A DNA stretch of 64,000 bases from Branchiostoma belcheri (GCF_001625305.1 NW_017803909.1:871605-935604); one strand, 5' to 3'; shown: positions 11,703-24,169, numbered from the stretch's first letter. Notes: a model not told the origin generated them from the sequence alone. Translations and numbers: made by a program.

Positions 11703-14700
11703 GTATTGACTGACTCACTTCATGTATGTGTACCAAGCTCACTATTTTTTAAATCAAAATATAGCCTGCTATCCATCCATTTGCAGCTTTTGTCCACTTT
11801 TCAATGATTACTAGTAGAATGACTCAAAGGTAAAATCAGTACAAGTCAGAGACTTTCCTGGGGTAGAGTATGACCTGTGAATGCCTTCAGTTGGATAATT
11901 ACCTAGATATGTCTGCAAATACAGGTCCAAGCAGGGAGGAACTTCGTGCCCAAAGGCTTGCAAAGCTGGGACAGCTGTCTGGAGGCATAGACCGTGCTTT
12001 TCCACCTGCACCAGATGATCAGAATGTACAAACGTCTGCTCCAGTGGTGCAAGATAATGGTGAAAGTGAAACACCACAACCAGCCAAGACAAGTTCCCCA
12101 CACATTCCTGTAGATACACAGACTATGAACCAAAGTAAAACTGCAGAAAAGCAAGAGACACCTACAAAAGAACAAAATCCAGATCCAGGCAGCAAGGAAC
12201 TTCGTGCCCAAAGGCTTACAAAGCTGGAACAACTGTCTGGAGGTACTAGTATTCCGGTAGAAGATCAGGCACCTACAAACCAGTCTGTGAGTGTACAACA
12301 GACCATGAGTACAGACACAGGGAAACTGGAAAGTGGATCTGCTGCTGTAGATACGGAAACAAAAAGGCCAACCAAAGACACTCAAAAGTCAAAGCCAAAA
12401 TCCCCCCAAAAGGAGGTTCCCATTGAAGAGCAGCTGCTGTTGACTTTGTCAAAGGTTTTTGATATCAAGATTGAGTTGACTACACAAGGCAACACCAAGG
12501 CCCAGGCTTTCAAGGTGCTGCACCTGACCCCCGGGGAGCTCCCCACCCCTGGGGAGGACATGGTGGGGAAGGTGGTGGCAATCTTTGACAAACGAATGAG
12601 GTGGCAGTACGACAAAGTCAAGTTCCTGTGCCAGTGTTATAGGGAGTGTGAAGCAATACTCAGGGACAATGGCAATGAAGTGTTGGACACGTTAGCGGAC
12701 TGTGTGAAGGATCTTGTGGTACCAGCCCTGCTGGAGGAACTTAAGGGCAAAAGTGATGAAAAGGGCGACCTGTGGTCAGACGGAAAAAGCGGGAATGAGG
12801 TGAGTTAGAGTGGAATATTAGAATCCTTCATACTGGCATGTGGTTGTAACTATCATGGAACTTCTGCATAATATGTTGATCTGCATACTAAAAAACAATG
12901 TAGGATATCGTGGGTTTTTTTCTACACAACCACATTGATAGACATTGCTTACATTTCAATCTCTATCAGATATCTTCCTCAGGGCTTCTGAGAACAATGG
13001 ACAATGTACGTGTATGTGAGTTGTAGGCTTGACTCAAAGTACATAGGCACAAAAGATTGACATTGTTTTACTGCAAGGTAAGGTACTCATATAGCCTAGC
13101 TACATATAAAAAAGCATCAAAGTCACGTATACCAGTATAAGTGGATATTTTCATTGCTTGTTCTCTGCAGGGTGCCCTGTACCTGTTCCTGTCGAGAGCT
13201 GCCGGCTGGTCGGATGATGGTGTGAATGTGACCCAGGGTCTGTTGGCAGCCATGATGGATCAGGCAGCACACGACAAGTCTGCCCACCCTGCCATGGTCA
13301 AGCTGGTCAAGGTGGCAGTGGACAGGATCAAGGCTGTCAAAAGGTATTCTTTTTTTCCTTCCCTGTTGTACTGCCATGTTGTACCCCATATATGAATATT
13401 TTGGGTCTTAATACTGTGTCAGACACAAGGTAGCTCAAAATAAGTAAAAAGACATATAGTTTAGCAAGCTACAATCTTAGTTCTTCTGCCCCAGAATGGA
13501 TGAAATCCTTCTCCAGGAGGGGACCATGCTGACCGCCCTGGACGCCGTCCTGTCTCAGCCAGGGATGACCACCATCCTGGCCGCAGCCCTTGACCAGGAG
13601 GTGGAGGAAGGCTGTCACGCCCTGGGCATCTATTTTGAGCAGAAGTCCATCCTGGGTGCCCTGCTGTCATTGTCTACCATTGTACCAATGGAGCGATACA
13701 TGTTCCCTTCCCCTGCTACCCGTATGTATCATACTTTAGGTTGTAGGATTAAGCGACGACAGTTAGTGAATGCATATTTTCGTGTTTAGTTTTGGTTTAA
13801 TTTTGTATTTTTTTGGAATCAGTGCTTTTTGTGTTATCAGTGCTATTGCATGTGGTGCTTTTGTTGGCGGGGAGCGGATCTTGGGTAGCGGACTAAAGCT
13901 AACAAGGCTGGGAGCGGATCTTGGGTAGCAGACTAAAGCTAACAAGGCTGGATACCAGGCTAGTTATGTATAGTATGTTATGCTAATGTATGTGACTAGT
14001 CTAACAACATCCTGCTGTTGTTGTTGTTGCAGTTCCCTTCATGTCTCTGCGTGGATTCCCCAAACCAACCGTGGATGACCTGCGGATTGTGGAGCAGCAC
14101 GTTCACGAAGGGCTTCACCGTATCCATGAGGTCGTGCACGCGACCTTTCGCAGGATGATGAAGACGCACAAGGAGACAGTTCTGGCATGGATAGCCGCCA
14201 TTTTGAATATGAATGAGCTTAGGACAACCGTGAGCCCACAGATGGGACAACAGATGCAAGCTGCCTGTGGGGATGGTAAGATTAAATCATCATTCCATCT
14301 TTCCACAAGATTCATTCCATTTGTTGCTTTTTTTAGCACTGGCAAGATGACAGATGTCATAGTCATTCTTATCAAAAACAAACTGCAAGCTCTGCATTTT
14401 GTTTCTTGTAAAGTTGTATACCCTTGGTACATTAGTCAACTCTATCTTGATAAAGTGTAAGAACTAAGATGTAGTGTCTCCTATAAAGCACTGATCTTGA
14501 CTCCCTATCTGCTCCCATTCCCAGGCTACATGTTAAACCTGTGTGCTGTGCTGCTCCATCTCTGCATGCCCATTGTGAAGGGAGGACAGGACAAGCTGAC
14601 CAAGGTGGACCCTGCCTACTCCAAATCACAGGCCTGCCGTCTCAACTATGAGTTTGAGACATGTCTGGCAGGGGGACAGATTGGTAAGCACAGTCTTGTT

Positions 14701-17700
14701 TACGTACATGTACTAGTACTAGTATGTTGATAAAATGTTGTGATATAATTCCCAAGAAGACATATTGTATTTACCATAGCAGTATCATCTTAGAATATAG
14801 TTATTCACAAATACATTAAAGTCAACATATGAATTATACAGGTCCTCCCAATTGTTAAAATACAACCAGAGTTTTAGATAGTGGTTGATTTCTGTCAAAG
14901 TTGTTCGTTTCTAGGTAAAATTTTAGTAAAGTAGTAACATGTCAAGAATGTCAAACTGTGCTTGTGATCTGTACAGTAACTGACAATCTGCTCATCTACC
15001 ATAGTATCTGAGGAGTCCAAAGGTGCAGAAAAGTGTCGTGTTCCAGAGGAACTTCAAGGTCAGTTCAACTTCATGACGGAGATTTTCCACCTGACCCAGC
15101 GAGCCCTGAACATTGGTCTGATACCAGCACTGGCCCATCACCAGAGGCTAAACAGGTCAGATATGCCAGCATTTATATGGGTCAAAAACTGAAACACCTA
15201 GTGCACATCAGACTATTTTTTGGATCTTATGTCTTAAATTCTTCCAAGAAAATAATATTTGACCTTGTGTCCTTCTTCAGGGACATTCAGATGCACCTGA
15301 ATGCCAAACAGGGTACAGCTGAGGAGGAGATGGTCAAGAAGATTCAGATGGTCAGTCAGTCTGTCATTACTGGACTCATATGTATTTCATTCCGTAATAA
15401 GGCAAATGTTACAGCATTCTATATGTTTTCACCAGTTATCATGGGGGATAATCTCAGACATTTGGTCAGGTTCAAGTATCACATGAGTTACTGTTTTATG
15501 ACAACAGTAAGCAAACTAAGCAACAAGAAAAAGTTTAGTCTAACATCACATTCTTTCTACCAGCTGCTTGTGACGACCTGGGACTGTTGTCTGAATGATG
15601 CTGTGTTTGTACAAGGTGTGACAGAGTTCTACCTAGCCCAGTCCAGGTGGCTACAGCTGCAGCTGGACACCTGTCAGCAGGTACAGACTTCTTCACTTTT
15701 ACAGGTGGCCATCAGCATAACCATACAAGGGTCAAAAATAGTTTGTTTGTAAAGGATTTATCCCTTAACCTTTCCCCACAAAGGTAGCCATTTCACTTCA
15801 AATTTGCATTGAATATACATCACCAGCAGCATGAAGAAAGTGAAGTATTGTCTGAAGTATTGTTCATCATCCTTAAACTTTTGTACATGTAGTTGGAATT
15901 TTACCAAGAGACATGTTCAATATACTGCTACAGCTTTTTCACCTTTGATGACGTTGGAGATATTTTGTCGGAGAAGGTCACTTTTGGCTACAGAAACTGA
16001 CAGTTAAAGCCTGTGTTTTGAGCAGGGTGTGAAGGAGACAGAGGTGAGGAGGCAGCAGAAGCGTGTGTTCTCCCAGCTGCCTGAGTTCCTGGTGAAGGAC
16101 ATGGCCACATGGTTCAGGTTCGTCGTCACCAACTCCATGGTCGTCCATCCCAGCATCCTCCAGGGCATACAGGTGAGGTGGAAGATTCCATTTTTTCATG
16201 TATGTGTGCCTACAGTTACAGGAAGTATTTAAACAGAATCTGTTTACATGTACACATGACTTATGAAACTAAAAGTGTAGATTGAAGCTTTCAGCTGAAG
16301 CTGTATGTGTGTCATTTCATTCATTCATTTCATTTATCCAGGGCAACATACTCAGTTCATGTTGGATAGACCTGATTTCCAGGCATCCCTCACATTTAAA
16401 AAAACACTAACATCAATGACCATGACACGCTGTATATGTGACACTGTATGTGGGACATTTCATTCCTCAGTTGTCCCCGTTTGTTGACTGCTGTGTGACC
16501 CTGCTGGAGCGACCAGACCTGATGCCAGGCCCCATCCCTGCCAGTAAGATCGTGGGAACCCTGCTGGCCTTCACAGAGTCAGGCAAGAGGAAGAGAGGGT
16601 AAAATATGCTGACTACTTTTGTCACATCATTTTGCACTCTAATACATCTTAATGTTACATGTACATAGCCTGGGTATCATCTGGATTTTGCTACGCTACG
16701 CTAGAAAAAATCACTAGCAGAGCAGAGCAAAGTCTGGATGGTACCCAGGCTAACATGTACTGGTGTATAGAATAAATTAATTTACAAGCCTTGGAAGGAT
16801 AGAAAAAATGCAAGAAGGGGGTAAAATGGCAGAGAAAAGGAGGGCAATGAAAAAAAAAACATTAGTAAGTAAAAGAAAGTTTCTGTACAGGTGCCCCTTT
16901 CTGGTCTAGTCCGTCCAGTGGGAACTTTTATCTACATGTATTTGTCACCACTATCTTGTACTGTATGGCCTTCACCCCTTCAGCCTCCGGTATACTATAT
17001 AATTCTGCCTCCATAGTTCCCAAGGCTGGGGCACAGGAATCATGACAGACCTGGCTGCCATGGTGCACACCTGCCCTAGTGTACAGACAGGTCTGGGTTC
17101 TGCCCTGCTGCACACATATGTCAGTGTGGATGTTGTGGAGGGGCTAGATGTGGACAAAGATGACTTTGACAAATACGGATCAAGGTAACTTATTGTGCAT
17201 GTGGGATTTTGTGACATTACTTCCTTTGTCATTAAAGATTCTCAAATGCTTGTACATGAAGAGGAAGCTCATGTATTCTAAGATTTATAATTTCCTATAC
17301 AAATCGTCATATTTCAAATGAATTTCAAACTTTTTGAATATCTGCTTTGAATATTTCATTCACATTATGTATATACATGTACAAATCAGTGATTTTGAAA
17401 CCATTCTAACAACTACTACACAATTTTACAAGGATAACAGCATGTGTCTTTCCTTTAGTAAACAGCAAGTGATTTTTTCCCTATGTTCACTGGTAGGTTT
17501 GAGATTGCCAAGTTACTGGAAAGTCTGTGGCAGTGGCAGGACTGCAGGGCTTCTGTACTCAACATGTGTGGTACAGACAAGTTCCAGGTGTGGACACATT
17601 TCACAATATCATTTGATTGGTCAAATCTGTTTTGTGATACGTTTGTTCTCTGAAGTAAAACTTGTGAATATAAACAAAATAATTGAGTGTTGGAAATTTC

Positions 17701-20700
17701 AAGGTCCATGCATAACATGTTTTGTTTTAACTTTGTACTGTTAACTGTATCTTCTGGGCTGTTCAATCATTCCAGTGCCTCCATGTTTGATGACTCTGGC
17801 ACCCAACCCTTTGTGTCTCCCTGCAGGCATTTCTTGGAGCGATCCTGGACACCCTGTTGTACCAGCTCCATGACAGCCTGGCCAGACTGGCAAATGTCAG
17901 GAAGATTCAGAAGGCTAAGGAGGATGGTCAGGACGTTATCATTCATCCCTCATCTTCCACTGACTTCTTCGTGTGTTTGATGACATATCTCAGTGTTCTG
18001 AAAAGTTTCATAGTACATGTACATTTTAGAAGGCTGTCACCTACTTGAAAACCCTTAGAATGCATATGAAATATTCATGCATGTAAGACTGATCCTAATT
18101 TAATAGGTTTCCTGTTTCTTGGTATACAGAAGCCAGCTGGAGAGCCCTGTCAGTGGATGAGAGAGAGGAGAAACAGAAATTCCTGACAAATGAGGAACGT
18201 GTGGGCAAGAGCTTCATGAACCTGGTAAAGATGTACAACTACACATAATTCTAGGCTTGTGGCTGTGAGATGTTCCTGGTCTGTTGAAGAAAGGTCATCT
18301 ATGAGTAGTATGATATGTTTGTTTCAGGCTAACAGTACACTGGGGCTGATTGACCTACTGACCCAGTCTGAGGAAGTGTGCAAGTGTTTCACCATGGCTC
18401 CCCTGTCTCAGAGATCTGCCTCTGCTGTGAGTACCCCAGTCTCAGTAACTCAGTCTGAGTAACTCAGTCAGTAGCATCAATACTTAGTATACAGCTGACA
18501 CTTGTTGCCACTGTAATATTTGAGCAACAACTAACAATGTCCCTGTCCCAAGAAAGAGGACATGCCAAACTCCACTGAATTTGCATTGTGAATATAGTTT
18601 CCCAAATTCACTGTCAAACATGAAGTCAACATCAGTTAACAGAAAGCCCCAAAGTACATCAAGTTAAGTGAAAAGCTCAAGTAAGTTTCATATTTGCTTC
18701 CCTGGTCATGTTGAGATCTAGAAATTCTGCCTTATATTTTGTTTCAGGGCAGAGTAGTTTCCGATAATCCCTCTTCCAGGTTTGATAAATGAAGGCTAAA
18801 CAAGACTTTTGGCATTTGGGTGGAATATAATCCAGAATCAATGCTGTGGCTTAGTTATGTAACACAGGTACTGCAAATGGCCCAGTCTGCAGCGTGTTAA
18901 ACAGGAAGTACTGTGATGTGTTTCCCAGGTGATTGGGTTTATTGGAGCTCTCTGTGGGCCCAAGGCAAGTGAACTGAAGGTGAAGGATATGGAGAAGTAA
19001 GTTGGATAAACAACACTCTTTTTGCAATCTCAGAACGACATGTACCTGGAAATATCACTTAATGAAACACAAGTTGATAAGCCTACCATTATCATTGTTG
19101 TTTAACATTTACAATTATAGTAAAATTGCAGCATTGTTTTACTGAGGGACAGTCATTGAAATATAATTTCATGCCAAAAAAAAGACATTGAGCTCACTCT
19201 TCAAGTTCTATGTTAGTTCTATGTTCATCAATGCACCCCAAGATTGGGAAAAATGATATTGTCAGGTTCAATATGTAAAGTACATAACATAACATTTTTG
19301 ATGAACAGTTGTTGGAGATGCTCTATCTCCACCAGTGTGCAAGCAACCATGCTCTATTTAACACACCCTCTTGAGCTTGGATAATTTTGATCTTCCCTTA
19401 GATATAACTTCAACCCACGCCAGCTGCTGCTGCAGATTGTGCGTGTCATCCTGAGGATCGGCAGAGAAGAGGCGCTGGACAAAGATGGCTTCATCGTCAG
19501 CATGTCAACAGACACGGACTACAGCCCCAAGTACATGGAGAAGGCCTGCAGTGTGCTGGCCAGGGACAGTGTCATCGACCCCAAAGAGATACAACAGTTC
19601 CAGAAGATGCTGGAAGAGGTATGCCTCATAGTGTTTGGAGTAATGAGAGACAGTTTTAAAAGCAATGAAAAATGCATAGTGTTTGTTGTTTTATTTCCTT
19701 CCATTGAATGTTCCTTTTTTACCATTTAGTCTAAGCCTACTTTCAATACACAAGATGAGATGAACTGGTTTACTGAGGGTATTAAAATATTAAATACATA
19801 ACACACGTACACTAAAAGTACATGTACAACATCATAGCCCTGGGGCTAATTTGCAACACACTATTATACATGCTAAAAAACACTATTTAGTAGTACTTGA
19901 CTCGATATTTACACTTTGATGTTGCTGACAGACATTCCCGCAAAGCATTTAGAAGCTTAACACAATACATGACATTCTCTCAATATTTAAACAGACTCGC
20001 CACATCGCATGTTTAGGTCACATGCAGATTCTTTAACATATGATAGAGTAAGGAAGTTAGAAACATCACAATGGCATGATCATGAATGTTATCCAGTACT
20101 TTGTCTTGAAAGTTATACTGTATTATCTACAGGCTCATGTTTTTGGCTAGTCCACACAAGTGTTGCTGTCTAATATTTCTGCTGTTTTGTTTTTTTGTCA
20201 CACAGATGAATGTTCTCCATGAAGCAGCTGCAGAGGAAACCCCAGCTGCGACACCTGGCTCACACCTGCCCAGCTGGGCAGAGGAAGTGGAGGCCTTGCA
20301 GCTGGATGCAGGGTTACTGGCTGAGAAGTATGTCCAGGCCCTGGGAGACATGAGGTTTGATGCAGCTGAACTGCAGGTGACTAATGCACAAATTTTTAAA
20401 CTCTGGAAATGTCAATAAGGGTTCACAAACTTTGATTTACATATGCCATCCTGTTTTACAGATGACCCTTCACATTGTTTCTGGCCTTATGAAGAAAGGA
20501 AATGGATCTTACTTCTTTTCTTCTCGTGGGCTACTTATATGCCACTATGGGTACGCTGTCCCACATTATTATTCAATATCAACTAATGTACATCTATCAT
20601 CTGTAGGAGTACCACAGTTTCCAACAAAATGCCTCGGAGGCCCTGGACCCAAGGTCACCAAAGGTCAAGGCACTGATGAAGGAGATCAAGCAGCTGCAGT

Positions 20701-23683
20701 CCAACCTGCCGGTCCACCCGGGGGCGGCCGTCTTCGTCCGACAGGTCAGTGGGGTCACACAGCTGGGGGATAAATCCGGCCAACAGAGTCAGGAAGTCAA
20801 GTGACGGATAGGTGGTGGTTTCTGTTGTTTTGTATCCTGGAAATAGCACATCTCTGAAGTAAGACCCAAGAATAGAAACATAATACTGGTATGATCATGA
20901 TCGTGTAATGCTGTACCACCTACATGCCCCATGTTTTTGGCTAGTCCACATGAATGGTGGTTAACGTTGCTGTTTAATATTTCTACAAGTGCCATAGCTA
21001 CTATAAATCGCGGTAGCAAAAGTTTGCTGTCTGAAAAAAATGGACATGTTTGCTGAGCTGTATGTGTGTATATGTAGGAAGTCAGCAAATTATTTGTTCA
21101 CGGCAATGATAAGTTCATGATACAGAAGTGACTGCGAAAACTGTAAACATAAAAGTCCTGTGAAAAAATTGTGATTTACAGTACATGTATTTCTGTTCCC
21201 TACTTTTTCCCCAGGATGAGGATCGTATGGACATGGTGCGGGCGCTGGTGACAGGTCCTGTGGACACTCCCTACAGTCTGGGCTGTTTTGTGTTCGATGT
21301 GTACTTCCCCGATGGATACCCAAACAGGGCCCCGGTGGTCAAACTCATCACTACTGGCAACGGCACTGTTAGGTTAGGGACTCAGTCAACCAGATATAGA
21401 AATACACAGAAATATACTAGCACAACTTCAACTGTTAGTGTCAACAGTTTCAGCAATTGTCTGTTTAATGACATACGTTCTCCAATACTGTAAATCATAA
21501 TTTTTTCGTGGTACTTTTATATTTTTGTGGTTTTCGTGGTCACTTCTGTATTGTGATCTTATCATTACCACGAACGGCCAATTAGCCAACTTTTTTTTGC
21601 TGCACCTGCCGCCAAGGCGAACGTACATGTATAGTTCCACGAACATGTCAATTTTTCTCAGACCGCAAACTTTTGCTACTGCAAACATAAAGTGATTTAC
21701 AGTAATCCTGACATTAGTGTATTTGCTGTGGTTTGTTCCTGATTGTTTTTCTGCATGTTTAGGTTCAACCCTAACCTGTATGCAGACGGGAAAGTCTGCC
21801 TGAGTCTGCTGGGTACATGGCACGGAGGGGACGCCAGTGAGAAGTGGAACCCAAAAACATCAACACTGTACCAGGTACATCTACTAGTCAGCAATGGAGT
21901 AGTGATTTGATTAGATTATAATATTATTATGTTGTCAGGTTTGCCTTATTCGCGTGGGTCATTTATTGTTTCCTTGTTAACATTGATTAATGTTACTTAT
22001 CTACCAGTACCTTTGCTAATTGTAATAGGTGGTAATTTCAGCATATCATGGATAGCTTGCTCTGTCCATGGTACTGAAATGGAGATTATTGGGATCCAAA
22101 ACTTGAAGTAATGCCTAATGTTTTAACTGACAGTAATGCTCTAGGCACTGCATTTTGCTCATAGTATGTAGATTGTTAACACACAGTTAAGTTACATGTG
22201 ACAGATCATAAAGAATGTAAGAGAACAAATTTTTCCCATCATGCTACAGGTGTTGGTGTCCATCCAGAGCCTCATTCTCATCTCAGACCCCATGTACAAT
22301 GAACCGGGGTATGATGGGATGAAGGGGACGGCTGAGACTGAGGTAAACATCTGCTGTTCACTTCAGTTTAAACATGCAGATACATCATTGCACACGTGAT
22401 GCCCTGACAGAGCTTGTGTACATCTGAGTAAATGCATCTGATCTAAGCATTATATCCATAAGCTTGTTAACTGAAACTCACTATTTATTTCACATTGCTT
22501 TGTGTTATCTGGCATTAGATGTATCTAGAGTGGTATTTGCAAACTAAAAGAAGTATTAAATAAATAAATAAATAGATAAAAATAAATAAATAAACTGCCA
22601 TCAGTATCTAGTACTAGTATTTCCTAATTCAGTCATGCACTGCTTGAAAAGGATATCATATACAAAATATCAAAATGCATAGGTAAAGAATTGTAGCTTG
22701 GTTTTACAAGACTGCTTTACATTATCGGTATGTCACATATTTTTTGGCTATTCCACACAGGAACAAAGTGCCAAATACAATAACAAGCTACAGGTGGACA
22801 CAGTGAGATGGGCCATGCTGCACCAGATCAGACAGCCTCCTGTTGGTAGGTTTTCTCTTGGCTCATAGTACACTACTTAAACTCTGTGCACCAGTCAGAA
22901 AAGGCACCATTTTGTAAACCTACTATGTATGTACTATACTTTCTGTACAATGTATTGTACGTGATAATTAAGTTTTTAAAAAACATTTTAAAAAAAGAAA
23001 GATTTTGTAAACCTGCTCTCCAACCACAGTCTGAATGTTTATTGAAGACCCAAAATTTAGCATGCTTGCTACAAATTTAATCAACACTCCATCACTTCCT
23101 AATTGCTTCCCCCAGCCTTGACAATCATCCCTTTTGTTCATTACTGACACCTCCAGCTGTCCTCAAACCAGCAATTAACTGCTGTATTGTTACTTCTCAG
23201 CAGTTTTATCAGATTCTTACCATCAGCAAAATGGATCTATTTCTATCTTGTTTGCAGCTGATTTAATGTGATGCCATCTCCACCAGAAAAATTAAATCTG
23301 CAACTAAGTGGATATATTTGCATCTTTGCAGTGTTTTACTAAAAATGGAATCAGCCGCTAACTGTATGAATTTGTATCTCTGCGGGGTTTTAAAGACCAA
23401 AGCCACCAGCTAAGTGGGGTATATTTATATCTCCACAGGCTTTCAAAGCCCAAATCGTCAGCTAACCAGGTATATTTTTGTGTGTGCAGGTTTTGAAGAC
23501 GTGATCAGAAGGCACTTCTTCCTGCAGAAGGAAGCCGTGCTGCAGCAGTGCTGCCGCTGGCTGCGGGACTGCAGGGATGAGGAAAAACTCCCCAAACTCA
23601 GGCGGGCCATCGAGGAACTCAAGACAGAACTGGACAAACTGGAAGACATCACAGACATAGAGGAAGAAGAAGAAGATAACTAG
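10233..23683 (+). CDS. Ufd2-core/UBC fusion ubiquitin enzyme (E4-E2 fusion)
   Basis: The 27-exon model totals 4353 bases (1450 residues) and is in phase at every junction. Exons: 10233-10297, 10988-11066, 11573-11702, 11925-12799, 13171-13343, 13495-13721, 14033-14275, 14525-14683, 15005-15155, 15281-15350, 15564-15680, 16026-16172, 16471-16598, 17017-17184, 17497-17587, 17827-17926, 18130-18224, 18328-18426, 18929-18996, 19402-19618, 20206-20376, 20607-20744, 21215-21372, 21763-21874, 22250-22342, 22761-22845, 23490-23683. Residues 1-21 look like a signal peptide, 64-82 a membrane span, and 94-112 and 181-198 two ELRAQRL motifs. Residues about 255-1145 form the helical Ufd2 core of UBE4-type enzymes (for example [10 protein letters not shown] and [13 protein letters not shown]). 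The U-box is absent. Instead, residues about 1205-1400 are a BIRC6-like UBC fold with catalytic Cys1302. The C-terminus is a charged helix and acidic tail. Likely role: ubiquitin-chain building. The weakest join is exons 1-3 to 4; ATG 11909 is an alternative start without the membrane anchor. Confidence 0.82.
13871..13950 (+). repeat. Two-copy 40-base tandem repeat, intron 6
   Basis: A 40-base unit beginning GGAGCGGATCTTGGGTAGC occurs twice in direct succession. The two copies differ at one base that I can see. It lies in the intron between exons 6 and 7 of the fusion gene. Confidence 0.9.
16666..16752. mobile_element. Foldback MITE-like element, TAGCCTGGGTA family
   Basis: An 87-base sequence has inverted ends. 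The left starts TAGCCTGGGTATCATCTGG; the right, read on the other strand, starts TTAGCCTGGGTACCATCC. ACATGTAC occurs directly on both sides and may be a target-site duplication, but that word is very common here. Related ends occur at 32779 and 57308. It lies in intron 13 of the fusion gene. Confidence 0.65.
20136..20181 (+). repeat. Dispersed intronic repeat, copy 1
   Basis: The stretch CATGTTTTTGGCTAGTCCAC, then GTTGCTGT and TAATATTTCT, occurs here just before exon 21. It recurs at 20930-20984 with an insertion. The family is unknown. Confidence 0.6.
20930..20984 (+). repeat. Dispersed intronic repeat, copy 2
   Basis: This is the second copy of the CATGTTTTTGGCTAGTCCAC repeat, in the intron after exon 22. 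A short third match, GGCTATTCCACACAG, ends at the acceptor of exon 26 (22760). Confidence 0.6.
21001..21183 (-). mobile_element. ACTGTAAATC foldback element, shorter inverted copy
   Basis: Read on the opposite strand, this matches the element at 21486-21704. Shared blocks include GTAGCAAAAGTTTGC near one end, then GGCAATGATAAGTTCATGA-like sequence, ATACAGAAGTGAC, and the terminal GTGATTTACAGTA. It is about 35 bases shorter. It ends 31 bases before exon 23 of the fusion gene. Confidence 0.65.
21486..21704 (+). mobile_element. ACTGTAAATC foldback element (MITE-like)
   Basis: The left end is TACTGTAAATCATAA and the right end is GTGATTTACAGTA, which are inverted repeats of each other. The length is 219 bases with no coding capacity, as in a non-autonomous DNA transposon. 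It lies in the intron between exons 23 and 24 of the fusion gene. A second copy in opposite orientation sits at 21001-21183. Confidence 0.7.
22557..22594 (+). repeat. (TAAA)n microsatellite
   Basis: An imperfect AAAT/TAAA tetranucleotide run in the intron between exons 25 and 26 of the fusion gene. Confidence 0.9.
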
Positions 23684-24163
23684 TTTTAGGCTCTATGCAT
23701 GTGTACAAAAAATAAGAAAGCTCTTAATATAAAGGACCTGTTCAAATGTTTATGTTCCTACATTGTTACCATATTTAGCTATACTGCATGTAAACTAGAA
23801 ATTAGAGACATTTTTAGGTAAATACACCAGGTTGTGTATGTTGATGTAACGTCATTGTCATTCCAATTAAGTGCAAAGTTTAATTCTGTGTTTTCGCTGT
23901 TTATGCATTGTTGGCCTATTCTCAAGTGGAATGTTAACATTACATATTGCTGTGCAGATCCAGATCAGATTACCAAAGGGAAGAAACATTGTTGTCCTAC
24001 AAACAGATGAACATGATTGCTGACATAGTGTTTGTTACATGAATGCATCACTAGACTTCAATGCTACTGCTAGTAATACAAATGTAGGTGGTAATTCTAT
24101 TTTGTTGTAATTTTAAACCTTACTTAATTACATGTAGTTATCAATTTTAATCTCCCTGTGTGT

Positions 24164-24169
24164 AATAAA
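24164..24169 (+). terminator. Candidate polyA signal of the E4-E2 gene
   Basis: AATAAA lies 480 bases after the TAG at 23681-23683. It is the first canonical hexamer I found downstream, and it would define a short 3' UTR. The sequence between has no open frame of note. Confidence 0.45.

Larger units (their letters stand above)
20607..23683 (+). other. BIRC6-like UBC (E2) module of the fusion gene
   Basis: Exons 22-27 encode the E2 part. Seen in translation: [55 protein letters not shown] and [10 protein letters not shown]. These match the UBC domain of BIRC6 (Apollon) and, less closely, UBE2O. The catalytic cysteine codon is TGC 21797-21799. As in BIRC6, the usual HPN tripeptide is replaced by NPN (residues 1292-1294). 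The exons after the cysteine give the helices of an extended UBC fold. The frame then runs into a Leu/Lys/Glu helix and a Glu-rich end. Confidence 0.88.

Noticed and set aside
19619..20606. A hidden U-box exon between the Ufd2 core and the UBC domain
   Set aside because: I looked for a U-box pattern (RDPLMDTLM-like or a following DPFNR-like segment) and found none in these introns. The visible exons 20-22 already join in phase.
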